A stretch of DNA of 64,000 nucleotides from Cichorium intybus (GCA_023525715.1 CM042014.1:23240904-23304903); one strand, 5' to 3'; shown: positions 27,465-41,438, numbered from the stretch's first letter. A program made the numbers and translations. The notes: generated from the sequence alone by a model not told the origin.

Positions 27465-27643
27465 ATAAATTAATGATATTAAGTTATTAACTTGAACATT
27501 GAATGGCATTTTTGAAGTTCTTAGGCCACCCGATGTAGACCGCGAGGAGATGCGAGCGGGTGGGGAACACCGTCCCCCTCATGTGGCCACCCGGTAAAAT
27601 TAATGATATTAACTTGAACATTGAATGACATTTTTAAAGTTCT
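27465..27643. repeat. ~55-bp direct repeats around a 71-bp GC-rich insert
   Basis: ATTAATGATATTAA...CTTGAACATTGAATG, ending AAGTTCTT, occurs at about 27465-27523 and 27597-27643. Between them, 27524-27594 is GC-rich and can fold (CGGGTGG near 27557 with CCACCCG near 27587). It looks like a duplication-bearing insertion of unknown type. Confidence 0.65.
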
Positions 27644-28109
27644 TGGGTATACCTTGTATGAAAAACCGGGCGTTATATTGTACGCCTTCTTCTTCTTATT
27701 ACATTTGCTCTTCAGTTTTGTTTATTCGATTGATATTTCTAGGCTTTAACATTTTTGCATCCTACCATCTCACGTAAATCAACAGCAATCAAAATCGAAT
27801 CCTTTTGGATTTGGTACTAGTACACAAAACGCTACACAATCTCCACAACCTCAAAATACCCAATTTGTTTGGATTTGGTGTTCAAAACAACTCCCAGGAT
27901 CTAAACCCAATAAACCATTCAAGGTTCGTTATGCATTCAACTTCAGTGTCATCTTATTCTACATGTTATCGTCTTTTTCGTGACTTTCTAATATGTTTTA
28001 TGGATCAGCCTAGTGAAAATAAGTAGAGTCGATTTTCGCCAATAAACGCCGCTAATTCTTCATCCCCACAAAAGCAAGATAATCAGCCTTCAACACCTAT
28101 TCACGTGTA
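27644..28109. other. Intergenic; coding-like remnant at 27776-28105
   Basis: Glutamine/proline/asparagine-rich codons (SPQPQNTQF, PQKQDNQPST) appear on the plus strand in shifting frames, similar in flavour to the N-termini of Harbinger/NAM-associated proteins. No domain can be named. Confidence 0.25.
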
Positions 28110-28114
28110 AGGTT

Positions 28115-29583
28115 TGTAACAACCCAAATTCAAGTCTAAAGTTTTTTCTTTAATTTCAAACATAAACCAAGAAAATCCATTCATCCACAAATCATTCATA
28201 AAACATTAAGTCAAGTTTAAACCATCCAACAATAAAAGTAAATAACAGCAAAAGTCATGCAAAAGAGATGTCGGTGCCATGTAGTCACGTCGTGCCTGCC
28301 CCAATGTCACCATGAGTACCTGAAACATTTTAAAATAAAACAGTAAGCACAAAGCTTAGTGAGTTCCCCAGATTACCATACGTTACAGTTCCCAAACGAT
28401 AATCAACCGTTCTTCGACTCTCGGGCTTGTCCCAATCCATCGGCAATTATAATTTCATCGACTCTCGGGCTTGCCACGATCCGTCGACAATCATTCGTTC
28501 ATTGGCTCTCGGGCTTGCCCCGATCCGCAGGCAATCATTCGTTCATACATGTAATATCAAATACAATACCCTTGCTATATATCATTCAGCGAGGAGACTC
28601 ACCTGATCTGCAACTAATAAAATAAGAAAGTCTCTGTAAAATCTTCCTGCACTTCCCAAAACAAAACATTGTATCAAACAATATTTCCAATCACTCGAAC
28701 CCTTCCTAGGACTTAATTTCATCATTTCCTAAAGTTTGACTCAGAAGTCAAACAGACCCAAAAGTCAAAGTCAACCTTCTGGTCAACTGCACTTAGTGCC
28801 GCTATCTATAGAGATATCGTCGCTACGTGAATGGTCAGCATTGTGCATTGTGACAGTTAACCAAGATAGCGTCGCTAACTATAGAGTTAGCGTCGCTATC
28901 CCCTCTGTTCATCCAAACTTCATCTAAAACTCTTAATCCGTAAAAGGTCTATAACCTTCTAAAGACCTCCTTAACAGTCTCTAAAGCCATAAAAATGTAA
29001 ATTTTAACGTTCAATCATAGCCATGCAAGCTCATGAACAAGATTTATGTCCAAATTGACAAAATCTAAACTTAACTTTTCCCAAACAAGGGTGTCCAAGG
29101 CTAGTTTGGGATTCTACTAGGCTATGCAGTCAATAGCACTGAGATCTCGATGAGATCTTAGTAAGATAGCGGTTCTCGGCCCTACATAAAATATCGGTTA
29201 CGAATAGCGCTTGGGAATTGCGAAGCTGAGATTTACTGCAATTTGACCGTTATATTGATTGCGTTTTAGCGGTGAAATACCGCTATTTTCTAAAATGACA
29301 TTTTGGGCTATTTATTTTGGGGCCAGTAGATCAAACATATACTAGACACGGGTCCAAGTACTAGGAGCAAAATGGAGCGTTATAGAGATGATGATTATAA
29401 GATTAGAGATCAAGTGGAAGATCTTGATGCTGTTTATGACCTAGATAGAGAAGTGAACGTTTTAGACGATGTTGACTCTGATGCCAAACTCGTGGATTGC
29501 AATCAATTATGTTTGACACTATGACACTACCATAATTTTTATGCTACGAGTTCCATATAAACTTTTTGTGATATTAATTCTAC

Positions 29584-29643
<60 letters not shown>

Positions 29644-29644
29644 T

Positions 29645-29716
<72 letters not shown>

Positions 29717-30211
29717 CTACGTAATATAAAAACCCGCTATCCCACCGCGATAACCGCTTTTTTAAATCTCGGTCTATGACCGCTATTTGATTTTTGACCG
29801 TAATAACTGGATAGCAAATAGGATTCAAAAGCTAAAATGAGAAAATATCTATCCCCTAGCCCCCAAATCCCTTCCCCTTTAAGAAATGAAACCACCATTG
29901 CCTTAGAAGTCATTAAATGACTCCATAATCTCATTTTAACCAAGGAAATTTAAAGGAACAGGAGATATGGACACTTACAAAGGTCTAGAGCCAAAGATGA
30001 GTTGATTCCCTTCAAGAACACCTTCTCTAACACCTTCTTTCCTTCCTCTTCCTTCCAAAACCTTCATCTGCGCATCGTGCATGGCAACTCACCCCGCTAG
30101 GATAGTGTCGCTATCCTAGATAATAGCATCGCCAACATTATTTTCCCATTTTCTTTATATTTTAACTAACAAACAAGGAAAATTACTCATACATGGAAAA
30201 AGGGTTTTACA
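28115..30211 (-). mobile_element. Solo LTR, Ty3/gypsy type, with nested element
   Basis: Starts TGTAACAACCC and ends GGGTTTTACA, with AGGTT at both 28110-28114 and 30212-30216 (exact 5-bp duplication). Reversed it ends GGGTTGTTACA, as gypsy LTRs do. It carries three ~62-bp units with CGACTCTCGGGCTTG (28415-28540) and TAGCGTCGCTA words (28800-28900 and 30100-30130). A 706-bp element interrupts it at 29115-29820. No internal region is present. Confidence 0.82.
29115..29820. mobile_element. TIR element nested in the solo LTR
   Basis: GGATTC flanks it at 29109-29114 and 29821-29826 (7 of 8 bases if extended). Ends: CTAGGCTATGCAGTCAATA and, on the reverse strand, TTTGCTATCCAGTTATTA. Both halves carry GCGGT/ACCGC words in opposite polarity, with a (TA)n/(TACA)n tract at 29588-29714 between them. 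Probably a hAT-like MITE. Confidence 0.6.
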
Positions 30212-30216
30212 AGGTT

Positions 30217-30660
30217 CCAAGTTTTGAACTCGTTTCCTCATTTATTTGTCCTTGAAGTTGACCGAATCATGAATTTGATGACATGAAGATGCACGGATTT
30301 TGCGTCTTCCAAGCGTCAAATTAGTGAAGATTATCAGCATGAGAAACCGCTTTAGAAGCTTACATGTTATAGACATGTTAAATAATATGTTGTTCTTCAA
30401 CTTCACAAGAAATACTTTTTTAAACATCATTTTATTTGTCCCTCACTTATTTGTTCCTTCAATTTCACCAGTCATGTTCTCAAAAAAATAATAATAATCA
30501 TCAGTTATCCAGAAAACATTCAATTTGAGACAACACTTAATGAGGAAAAAAAAGAAAATAAAAAGAAATAGAGCCTAAGTAACCTAGTGAGGCATGTAAG
30601 ATATTATATATCTATTTTATTTAATAAGTTAAGAAAATAACCTCTATGGTTCTTCATGTA
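30217..30660. other. Intergenic, no gene seen
   Basis: AT-rich. Nothing recognised. Confidence 0.45.
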
Positions 30661-30931
30661 TGGGCGTGTTTGGTACGGAGCTTTTAGGAGCGTTTGAGAG
30701 CTTCTAGCTTCTAACTTCTAGCGTTTAGGAAATAGCTCTAATAAAAACCAAAAGCTTCGTTCGGCGACACGAACTTGAAGCTTTTACTTTAAACTAAACG
30801 CTACTATTTCAAAAGCTAGTTGAAGTAGCGTTTAACAAAAACTCTACCAATTATACCATTAATTACTAGAATACCCTTAAAACTATAACCAATAATTACG
30901 CAGATGTCCTTTTATGTAATTTTACATATTT

Positions 30932-31930
<999 letters not shown>

Positions 31931-31959
31931 AGGTTCATGTATAAATTATAAGTATTGTG

Positions 31960-33570
31960 CGAATGTATGACTAATTCTGAACTAGTCACCATTTAGGGGT
32001 ATATTAGTCAATTTATATAATATAATTATAATTTCTTTTATTTAACTAATTAGATTACCCTAATTAAAAGTCTATATTTATGTAATGAAACCAACAAAAA
32101 CCTAATAAACAGAGCTTCACCATATCCTCTCTTCCGTCTTCTTCCAAAATTTTCTATTCATAATTTCCAATAATTTCAATCGACGATAACAAAACTAGAT
32201 AATTTAGCTTTTTTTCTTTTGTATTGATCATTATCAACCGTGTGTGTGTCTTTGTGCCGGTGAAATAGTATGTGGGAATGGGCAAAATCAATGAATGAAG
32301 AAAACTAATTGCCAAAAGAACGGTGGGTTTAGGTTGTATACTCGCCGATTGCATCGGTATATCCAAAGCACCGACCATACTCACTTTTTTGTATGCATGA
32401 TGCTAGAAACTCTTCCTCCTTTCTAGATTGAATTCCCACGCTTCCTCTTGGATGTAGAATTGATTACATCAATATTCATAAAAGTAGAATTGATTATATT
32501 AATATTCATCCAACCGTTAGGAAAGTTTTATACTTGACCTTTTGGTATGACAAGTACAATAGATTAGTGTATTTTAATATTATTTGTCACACAGGTTCTT
32601 CATTTTTTTCCTATGTCAAAAGTTTATTTAAGCAAAAAGTTATATAATATTTATAAAATTGTAATCATAATTTTGCCCTACTTTTTCTTATTTGGTGTCT
32701 TATTATAATCCTAAATTTTATGTAATCAAAAAGTGTATTTAAAATCTCCTTCTTCAATCCCATTCTTTATTATGAACATATGTTTTTGTATTCTTTAATA
32801 AAGAAATATTGAAACCAATGTATGGTAAGAGTATTCTTTAACAATGAAAGAATGAAACGAGGGTATTCTTTTAGGATGAATGTTGAAAAAAGAGGACGGG
32901 TGATTAAAGAATTTTGAAGGTAATGATGGCTGGTGAAAGAACACATGCTCAAAATTTTCAAGAATAGTGTGCATGAATGCTAGAATTCTTAAAGAATATT
33001 GTACATGAAGGCTAGAATTCTTCAAGAATGGTTAAATTATTCAAGAATTCTTTTGTTCTAAAGATCATCCCGAATAGAGGAGGAACAGACTTGTAATGCA
33101 AGAACACATGCTCGATTTCTTCAAGAATGATTACATTTTTCATGAATTATTCAGTTGTAACAACGATGCAAAAAGGACTAATTTAGTAGACAGTGAATAT
33201 AATTCATATTTTCTTTAAGAATGCATATTCTTGCATTTGTAATTTGTAATAAGAGAGAGTGAGACACGGAAACCCGCAAACTCCCTTCCCCTCGTCATCT
33301 TTCTCGGCACGCCATCTTTCTCCAAGCCGCGATGGGCAGGGTCTTTTTACAAACTCGGGACTGTCTCTGTCACATGTAAATGCGTTACTACCCCAGCTAT
33401 AGTCTTTATATGTTATTTTAAGTAACGTGGTTAGTGATTTTGGAATTTACTTATGAAGTCAAAATTGTAGGTTACCTTGTTGTCAGCAAGTCAAGAATCA
33501 TACCACGTTTTTTGTCAATTCTGTTTGAGCCCTAGAAAACCACGCCATCCTGATCAATAATTCCGTTTTC
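31960..33570. other. Intergenic; GAATTC/TTCAAGAAT cluster upstream of the SCPL gene
   Basis: No gene is recognised. Between 32,780 and 33,160 the words GAATTCTT, TTCAAGAAT and AAAGAAT recur on both strands, including a ~35-bp near-duplicate with GCTAGAATTCTT at about 32,978 and 33,012. TTCAAGAA fits the TTCnnGAA half of heat-shock elements, but the cluster may simply be a decayed repeat. Confidence 0.45.
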
Positions 33571-33577
33571 CATGCAC

Positions 33578-33584
33578 ATAAATA
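33578..33584 (+). promoter_or_regulatory. Possible TATA box of the SCPL51-like gene
   Basis: ATAAATA lies 61 bp upstream of the start codon, the right distance for a short leader. Inferred from position only. Confidence 0.4.
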
Positions 33585-33644
33585 CTTCCACTTATTCTAC
33601 CAAATCAGCTGAAGTCATTTTCAGTTTTTAATCATTTCTTCAAA

Positions 33645-36571
33645 ATGGACAGACCCCATTTTGTTGCTCTACTTCTTATTCCAGCGTTATGCATTCTTCT
33701 TCCACATTTTCATGGTGGAATGGCCATTGCAGCAGGTACCCAAGATGGATCAGAACAATGGGGTTATATTCAAGTCAGACCCGGTAAGATTCACCTGATT
33801 TTATTTATTTCTATTTCACTTTTATCTTCAAGGAAAGAATACATATTTTCACGATTGGATCTTTTTCGGGATTCTTGAATTTGAAACTTTTGTTTGAAAA
33901 CAGGGGCGCACATGTTCTGGTGGTACTACAAAAGTCCTTATAGAACCAATGATCCAAACAAACCATGGCCCATTATTCTTTGGTTACAAGGTGGACCTGT
34001 AAGTGCTTGTATTTATATGCGGTAAAATAAATTTTACCAAAATCTTTCTAATATTGGATAATTGTTTCTTTTTTCGGTTTGAAGATGATTTACCGTTGAA
34101 TCGCAGGGTTCTTCTGGAGTTGGAATTGGAAACTTTCAAGAAATAGGACCATTGGACACGTTCTTGAAACATAGAAACTCTACGTGGCTCAAAAAGGCGG
34201 ATCTTTTATTTGTGGTATGCTGATTTTTTTATACATAGCACTTTTCTTTTCTTGAATTTCACTTTCTTTTATTTAATAATTTTCTGGGAATTTAGGATAA
34301 TCCAGTCGGGACTGGATACAGTTTTGTGGAGGATAAAGAGTTATTGGTGAGAACCGATGAAGAAGCTGGACGTGATTTAACTACATTATTGATTAAACTA
34401 TTTAATAAAAATAAGACGCTACAAAGAAGCCCTCTTTATATCGTAGCGGAGTCTTATGGTGGAAAATATGCCGTCACTCTTGGTTTGTCAGCTCTTAAAG
34501 CCATTAAAGATAGAAAGTTGAAACTCATTCTTGGAGGTATGCATTTTTTTTCTGAATCTTGTTATCAAATGTCATTGAACCTAAACGTCAAATTTGATTA
34601 AAAAAATTGTGAAACTTTTTTGGGATTATATAGGAATTGCATTGGGTGATACTTGGATCTCACCAGAAGATTTTGTGGTGAGTAAAGTTGATGGTATCTT
34701 TATAAACTTGACTTTCTTTCTAAAAATTGAACTTTTGGAATTAAAATTTTTAGGTTTCATGGGGTCCTCTTCTTAGAGATGTTTCGAGGATCAACAACAG
34801 TGGGTTTAAGAAATCAGAGAGGTTCATTTGTGCTTCTCATTTCCTTGCATCATTTGTCAACTGTGTGAATCTTGGTGTTGTGTGTGTTTTTGAAGTTCAT
34901 GATTGGACCGGGTTTTCTTTTATCTGACAAACCCTTTTCAGGAAACAGTCTAGTTGAAAAAATAAAGCAGCAAATAGCAAATGGAGAATTGAAAGAGGCG
35001 ACTAAATCATGGAATGATCTTGAACAAGTGATTATGGAGAGCAGTAACTCTGTCGTATGCTCCTTTTCGTTCTTTTTTCTTTGTTTGTTTCATATTTATA
35101 GAATCAAATTAATTATTTGTTTTATAGGATTTTTACAACTTCTTGTTGGATTCTTCGGAGAACAATGTGTCAATGACGACAGCCGCATTATCATCGAGAA
35201 AAATGATGATAAAGAGATACTCAAGAAATCTTGATTCTTTAAGGGTTTCTGTAGGTTCAGATGGTGATCTTGACACTTTAATGAATGGCGTCATTAAAAA
35301 GAAACTAAAAATCATCCCGAAAAATGTGACGTGAGTTTTGATTCACTCATTTTCATTATTTTTTTCAAAAACTTTTCGAGCTGAATTTGGTTTGACAGAT
35401 GGGGAGGGCAGGCAGATCTTGTTTTTGAGTATTTTGAAAATGATTTCATGAATCCGAGGATCAATGAGGTGGGTTTTTAAGGATTAAGATTATTAATTTG
35501 GGATCATGAGGTTTTGGTACACATAATATTTTCATTTAACATTTATAGGTCGATGAACTTTTGAAGGCAGGAGTCAACGTGACCGTATATAGTGGTCAAG
35601 TAAGATACATCCTTATATAATATCCAGCAATGCATGGTTGTATTGTACAACCATGCAATGCATAAGCACAATCGTTGGTACAAGTGGTGAAATTGTGGTT
35701 GTTAATTGATTTAATTTTAGCTTGATCTCATATGTTCAAACAAGGGAACTGAAGCATGGGTTGAGAAGCTCAAGTAATTTCACTTTCTCTTTTTCTTTTT
35801 CTTTTTTATAGTTAAAGTTACATGCATATTAACAAAAATTAAAAAAAAAAAAAAATTTGAACCGACAAATATTACACCTATAATTTCTAACCTAACCCAC
35901 CTATAATTAAAATTTATTAATTAGAAGTTTATAATACCCTTTTATGATCAACAAAAAAACTCGAACGCCTCTTTTTGTCGTTCCTGATTACTGTGGATAA
36001 AGAGCAAGTGTCAAAAGCAAAAGCAATGGTTTAAAGTAGTGATGACCCTTTTGAGACATATATTCACGTGACAATGACTATAAGCACGGATATGTAACTT
36101 TTTGGTTAAAGTATCTGAAAAGATATATATTGATCATGCAAATTTGATTGGTGTGAAATTACCATGTTGCCCTTATATGGTTTTTTTGTGGCAAAAGGTG
36201 GGATGGCCTACAGACATTCTTGAGCATGGATAGAACTCCGTTGTATTGTGGAGATGACAAAATTACAAAAGGATTCACCAAGTCCTACAAAAATTTATAC
36301 TTCTATTGGATTCTTAAAGCTGGTCATTTTGTAAGTTTTACACTTTTACACGTATACCTATTTCATTTTCCATAGGTAAAATAAATGTGAGTTAACGTTA
36401 GAAGCCTTGTAAAACTTTTTTATTAGTTTATATTTAACATTGATGTATATATTTAAAGTTATATATACTGAATATTGTGACATACTGTAATTTCAGGTGC
36501 CGACAGATCAACCATGTGTAGCATTGGACATGGTGGGTAGCATCACTCGCTCCCCAGGGACAACCAAATAA
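33645..36571 (+). CDS. Serine carboxypeptidase-like protein, SCPL51 type (13 exons)
   Basis: Peptidase family S10, acting in the secretory pathway or vacuole; the physiological substrate of the SCPL51 group is not established. Exons: 33645-33783, 33904-33998, 34107-34214, 34296-34536, 34634-34677, 34754-34821, 34949-35054, 35128-35330, 35399-35468, 35549-35599, 35721-35773, 36198-36330, 36497-36571. All junctions are GT-AG and phases join to 461 residues, the size of Arabidopsis SCPL51. An N-terminal signal peptide covers about residues 1-29. GGP|GSSG (residues 76-82) is split by intron 2. The catalytic triad is present: Ser167 in ESYGG, Asp377 in GQLD, His436 in AGHF. Sequons include N102 (NST) and N153 (NKT). 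The exon 6 donor is weak (AG|GTTCAT) and the exon 7 acceptor was chosen to keep frame. No transposon interrupts the gene. Confidence 0.95.
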
Positions 36572-38227
36572 ACAATAAAAAGACGGTAGGAGAAAAAAGG
36601 AATAATAGGAAATAGAATCCTTTAATTAGCCTTAAAAAAGGTAGAATATATTCGTGTCCTGAATCGAAAATTTCATAATAATATTAAAATTTAGATAACA
36701 TATGCATGAAGTTCATGATTACGCTTGTCTATGTCAAATTTTAACTACGTCTCCCGTGAATCAGTGGTGCCAAATGCACATGCAAAAAACATGGTAGTTG
36801 TTGGAAGGAAAATAAATTTTGTGTTGGGCATGATAAGTCTACATCCCGTGGCAACTTGCAACATACCCCGTAGATTATAAAAAATTAAAGTACATACAGT
36901 GATAGAGAAATTTAAAATAATATACTTTATGGTACATATTACATAAACACATTCATATAAATAATCGTATTTTCTTATCGTATTATCATAAAGTATAATT
37001 TATCTGGGATAGTTTTACCTACCGTCAGTCATTCACTCCTGTATACGTACGTCGGTGGTTGGAATTTAAAGGAGTACGAACGAGAATCAGAATGGTGGTT
37101 CGTATAAATGAAGTACAACAGCTGAATGTCTAGTACTTTGACTGGCACTGTGCCACTGTCAGTTTCGTATATGGCTCGTGACTTCCACCTTTATACACAA
37201 ATGCTTCAATAAGATGACATACAGTACGTCACAGTCACATCATTATATGTTAAAGGGTTTAGGTTTCTATGGAGATACCTTTAAAATGAACTTTTTATAA
37301 TGTAAAAGTAAAAGATTATTTATAATTACAACACATATCGGAATTATATTTTTATAAATAATAATATGCGGCTATGCACTACAGGAAGAACCATTAATAC
37401 GCCATTGTTACCAATGATCAACCCGTGATCATAGTAAAGAATTTTTATGTTTTCAGTAGAAGATTTGAGTTTATGTATTTTATCTTGTCAAGGGAGTTTG
37501 GGAATTGGGGTTGTTTATTTAGAAAGGCTTAAGAAAAAGATCGCTCATTTCGTAACATATATAGAATTTGCAAACGTAAAATTGCTCTATAAATGGTTGT
37601 GTCATAAACCTTGTGATTCACCATATCCTACGAAATGAATCATTTTCTTGTGATTCGTCTGTACATTAATAATTACATATTTGATACCAATGATGGACCC
37701 GCTATAGTGTCAGGGTAGCCCGGGCTACTCTTTAATTTTTTATTGGATAGCTAGGTTATAAGCCCGTGTTCAACACGGGTTGACAACTTCAATTGTTTTT
37801 GCATAAAACAGAAATTTACTTTGATTTAGCCTTTTATCTACAAATGGTTTCATATGACTAAGATACCCTTCTATTTGCCAAATAAAAGAATTTTGATGTA
37901 CCAATTCAAGCTTGATAATACTTTATAACAACAACAAATGGTAAATATATGTATTTAGAATCAAATTGATTAAAAACAAATAAAAGATGTGTACAAAACT
38001 ACAATGCTTTATATTTTTTCCGATGATGTTCTAACTTGGATCTCAACCTTCAAATACACATATTACCTTCAAATCAGAACTCATTGTGGTTAGAAGGTTC
38101 TTACCAGTATATTAACTTTTGTATTTAAGATGGAGAACAAACAAAGTCAACTTCCATGTAAACTTTTGATCAATAGATTTTTTTAATAACAGTCCATAAC
38201 TTAGGTGATGAATGTCTAATGTCTTAC
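36572..38227. other. Intergenic, no gene seen
   Basis: AT-rich sequence after the SCPL stop. AATAAAA at 36574-36580 could serve as an early poly-A signal. Apart from a Helitron-like end near 37,751, nothing is recognised. Confidence 0.5.
37751..37779 (-). mobile_element. Helitron-like 3' terminus (minus strand)
   Basis: Read on the minus strand, CCCGTGTTGAACACGGG (7-bp stem, 3-base loop; 37763-37779) is followed 8 bp later by CTAG (37751-37754). The hairpin-plus-CTRR arrangement is diagnostic of Helitrons, but the base after CTAG is C rather than T and no 5' end was located. Confidence 0.45.
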
Positions 38228-38838
38228 CATAGTAAACACCACTTCTTTCGAGCAGATACACTTCATTCCAAAGAACAATCTGTTCCAAGCTTCCATTAGG
38301 AATCACCACTTTTTCCAACAGGTGCCTAAAACAACACAAAGCCAAGTTCATAAATAATCATCTCATACATCTATAATTCAAACTTCACCAGGAACTCAAG
38401 AATAAAATTAGGTAAATCACAATCAGAATGACTCGTGTTATATATACTGGCATATGAGTTTTTAAAAATAAAATAAACAAAGGTTCTGTCACAAGTCTAT
38501 GTACGTCAAATGAAGGTCAATAGGTGGCTTCATGGACTAAAAAATCTGGAATTAGCAGCAGCCGAAAAAAGCCTGTCAATACCAACACATCAGCCGAGAA
38601 AAAGAAATACAATTCACTAGGGCCCCACCTTAATCTTGGTGATTTTTTAAGCTTGTAAAAATTAAAAAACATACCAGTTTGGTCCAACTGTAAAAACTAA
38701 TAATTTGGTACGTTTTATGTGCTGGTTTTTATACCTTTTGGTGTGTACTTTGGAAGAAAAGGATACATGCTTTCCTTTTTCTTGTGTATCACACCATTGA
38801 ACTTTGCTCACGTTAACTCCTGGACATTTTGCACGAAC
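38228..38838 (-). pseudogene. Two exons of an unidentified gene, downstream part
   Basis: On the minus strand, 38838-38735 (104 nt, preceded by GATGTAG and followed by GTATAA) encodes VRAKCPGVNV...VQWCDTQEKG. It splices in matching phase to 38325-38228 (98 nt, preceded by TTTTAG and followed by GTAAGA), which encodes HLLEKVVIPN...VLWNEVYLLE. The joined frame is open, so these are credible exons of one gene; I do not recognise the family. Upstream exons would lie to the right, where a 12.7-kb retrotransposon begins only 220 bp away, so the gene is probably disrupted. Confidence 0.45.
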
Positions 38839-39061
38839 CTACATCAGCAACAGCGTAATATTTATATAAAAATCAAAATCAGCCGATGAAATATACCCTT
38901 GCAAACCAACAGAACACAAGATAAAACATACAAAACTTAGTTTTCTTTAGAACAACATACAAAACTTAGTAGAAAATTAAAAAATCTAGAAAGGTATGTT
39001 TGGACCCAAGTCACCTGAAACTCAAGATGAGCATGTCATATCCAAAACACAAGTCATACAA

Positions 39062-41004
39062 TGTAACGCCAAAATATGTTTATTATGTAATAATAATAAT
39101 AAGGGCAAAATGGTCATTTTACCTTAGAAGGGTAATTTGGTCTTTTGGACAGAAAATGACTTGTTTTGTAATAATATTTTGAGTCTTGGACTTAAAATGT
39201 TATAAAAACTGAATTTGTGTCATAAATTGTGTAAATTATGGCAAAAGTCCTAAAAATGCAACTTCAAGGACCAAAATGTAAATTTTGGAGGTATAAAAGC
39301 TTGGAAGCTTCTCCCAATTGTGTGCAGATTTTGAGAGACACGGGAGAGAGTTTTCTTGAGCGATCATCTCAGTTTCTTGAAGAAATTTTGAAGGATTTGG
39401 CTTGGATTTCGAGTCTAGGCTTGATATTGAAGAATTGGAGGCATATAAAGGTTAGTAATCCAAGTTCTTGACTAGTTGTTCTTGATGAGTTTTGTAGAAC
39501 TCAAAAACTGCATTTGCAGTTATGATTATGTGGTTAAGTTGGTGTAATACTTCCATTAAGTCATGCTAATAAGGACTTAATTCAAGAAAATGGAAGTAGG
39601 TTGCTATTGTTCAAGAATTGGGATTTTGATCAAGAACCCTAGATGATGAGTTCTTGTGATAAACATGATTCTAATGTATTAAAATGAGTTCTAGATGCTA
39701 TAATGACTGGAAGAAATCATTAGAAGCAAGTAGAATTCAATAATTTTGGTTTTAGATCAAAAATGCAAAAACGGGAAAAATTAGAAATGGAATTTAATTT
39801 GAGCATTTTATGGTTTAAAACTAGTTAATAATCAAAGGTTTTGGTCTTGGAACATTTCCTTGTGATTAAGTCGAGCAATAAGTGCTTAACAAGAGGAAAA
39901 TGGGATTTTTAGCACCAAAATCGGAGCTTACTGCCTGGAGTCGCAAGGATCGCGACCCGACCTCACGGCAGCAAGCATTCTTGCCTCTGTTAAAATTTAG
40001 TGAATTTTCCAAGTTTGATTTCAATGCTAGGCTTATCCGATTGACCTGAAATTTTGAACATAGGTTTAATATGTTGTGAAACTTCATGGAAAATTATCAG
40101 AATACGAATACAACCTCCCGAAAGTACTGTAGCGGAATACGCGTATTTCGGGAAGTGTATTAAATTTTTATACCAATGGTTAATGCTTGGAAATTGTCTT
40201 ATATTAGACTCTTGCGCACTAGAATCAACTGAAATGGAAATTAACCTATAATCATTATGAAATGAATGAAATTATAGGTACGGGACAAAATCTTGCGGAA
40301 TACATTGGAAGGCAAGAAACGACGAAAGCTAGTAGTAGCAAGCAACAAGGTGAGTAATCTTGACTATATCTAGTATGATATATTGGTGCAGCCTTGTTGG
40401 CTAGGATTACTATCTTTGACATTAAATGGTGCGGTCTTAGGACCATGATATTGGGTTATTGAACCTAAACTGGTGTGGCCTTCGGGCTATGACTTTCTGG
40501 TGCGGCCTTCGGGCTATGATTTTCTGGTGCGGCCTTCGGGCTATGATTTTCTGGTGCGGCCTTCGGGCTATGATTTTCTGGTGCGGCCTTCGGGCCATGA
40601 TATTTTGGTGCGGCCTTTTATGGCTATGATATACGGTGCGGTCAGCGATGACTATGACTTTTGGGACAGAAACTGTTAAGAGTTTAATTGTTGTTATTCT
40701 CTTATATATGCATGTATATTTGTTTGATTACTCATTGGGCTTTATAGCTCACAGTTTTATTGATATGTCCCTGCAGGTGAGCGTGATCCCGCCAAGGGAA
40801 AGGATAAAGTCCGTGACTGAGGACTTAGTATTTGAAGTAACGACCCGGCTTGAAGAATGTATAATATTATGTATTGTACTTCGTGATACTCTTGTACTCG
40901 TATTGTATTAACTAACACCCCATACTTATGGTTTTATTTGTAAAATATTTGGTTTGAAAAATGAAAAATTTTTGGGTGATTTTGTTAATAAGTCGGGTGT
41001 TACA
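39062..41004 (+). repeat. Left LTR of the gypsy locus
   Basis: 1943 bp, TGTAACGCC to GGTGTTACA. By eye it differs from the right LTR at roughly a dozen positions. It is followed by TACAA and host DNA, not by the primer-binding site, so it is not the functional 5' LTR. Confidence 0.93.
40471..40632 (+). repeat. 27-bp tandem repeat in the gypsy LTR (also 51191-51352)
   Basis: About six units of GGTGCGGCCTTCGGGCTATG plus TTTTCT. Each contains GCC-TTCG-GGC, which in RNA forms a C(UUCG)G tetraloop hairpin. The array is preserved in both LTRs. Confidence 0.9.
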
Positions 41005-41281
41005 TACAAAGAGGGAGTGAGCACGTATTTTATTGGCATTTTTAATATTTTAAGTGTCATAATCATGTCATCGGTCACAAAGATGACTTCGTATTTTCTG
41101 CCATGCATTTCATCCAATGCCTTATAAGCATTAGACTTTTTGCTTCAAGAAGATGCTTACTTAAGAGCATAAAATCTTCAACTTCTTCACTTATATAATT
41201 AAAGGATTCAAAAACATGTTTTGTATAACATTGATGTTACAGTTAATATGATAGAAAAGAAAACAACAATCTCGAACTTAC

Positions 41282-41438
41282 TCGACTCTACTTCGTCCTC
41301 ATCCTCGTTATGCCAAGCACATCCAAATTCCACTTGGGCAGTAGTGACTTGCCAACTGTTCAAAGCTTCTATCGAGGGATCACTAATGCTAATATTCCAA
41401 TGTTTCATTATGGTAATGAATTTTTGGATCTTTGGATC
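41282..41438 (-). pseudogene. Exon of the unidentified gene, duplicated copy A
   Basis: Identical in layout to the exon at 52003-52159 and carried here by the 3.09-kb duplication. On the minus strand it is preceded by TTTTTAG and followed by GTAAGT, and encodes 52 codons (MKHWNISISDP, NSWQVTTAQVEFGCAWHNED). The copy lies between two pieces of gypsy LTR, so it is cut off from its normal neighbours. Confidence 0.5.
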
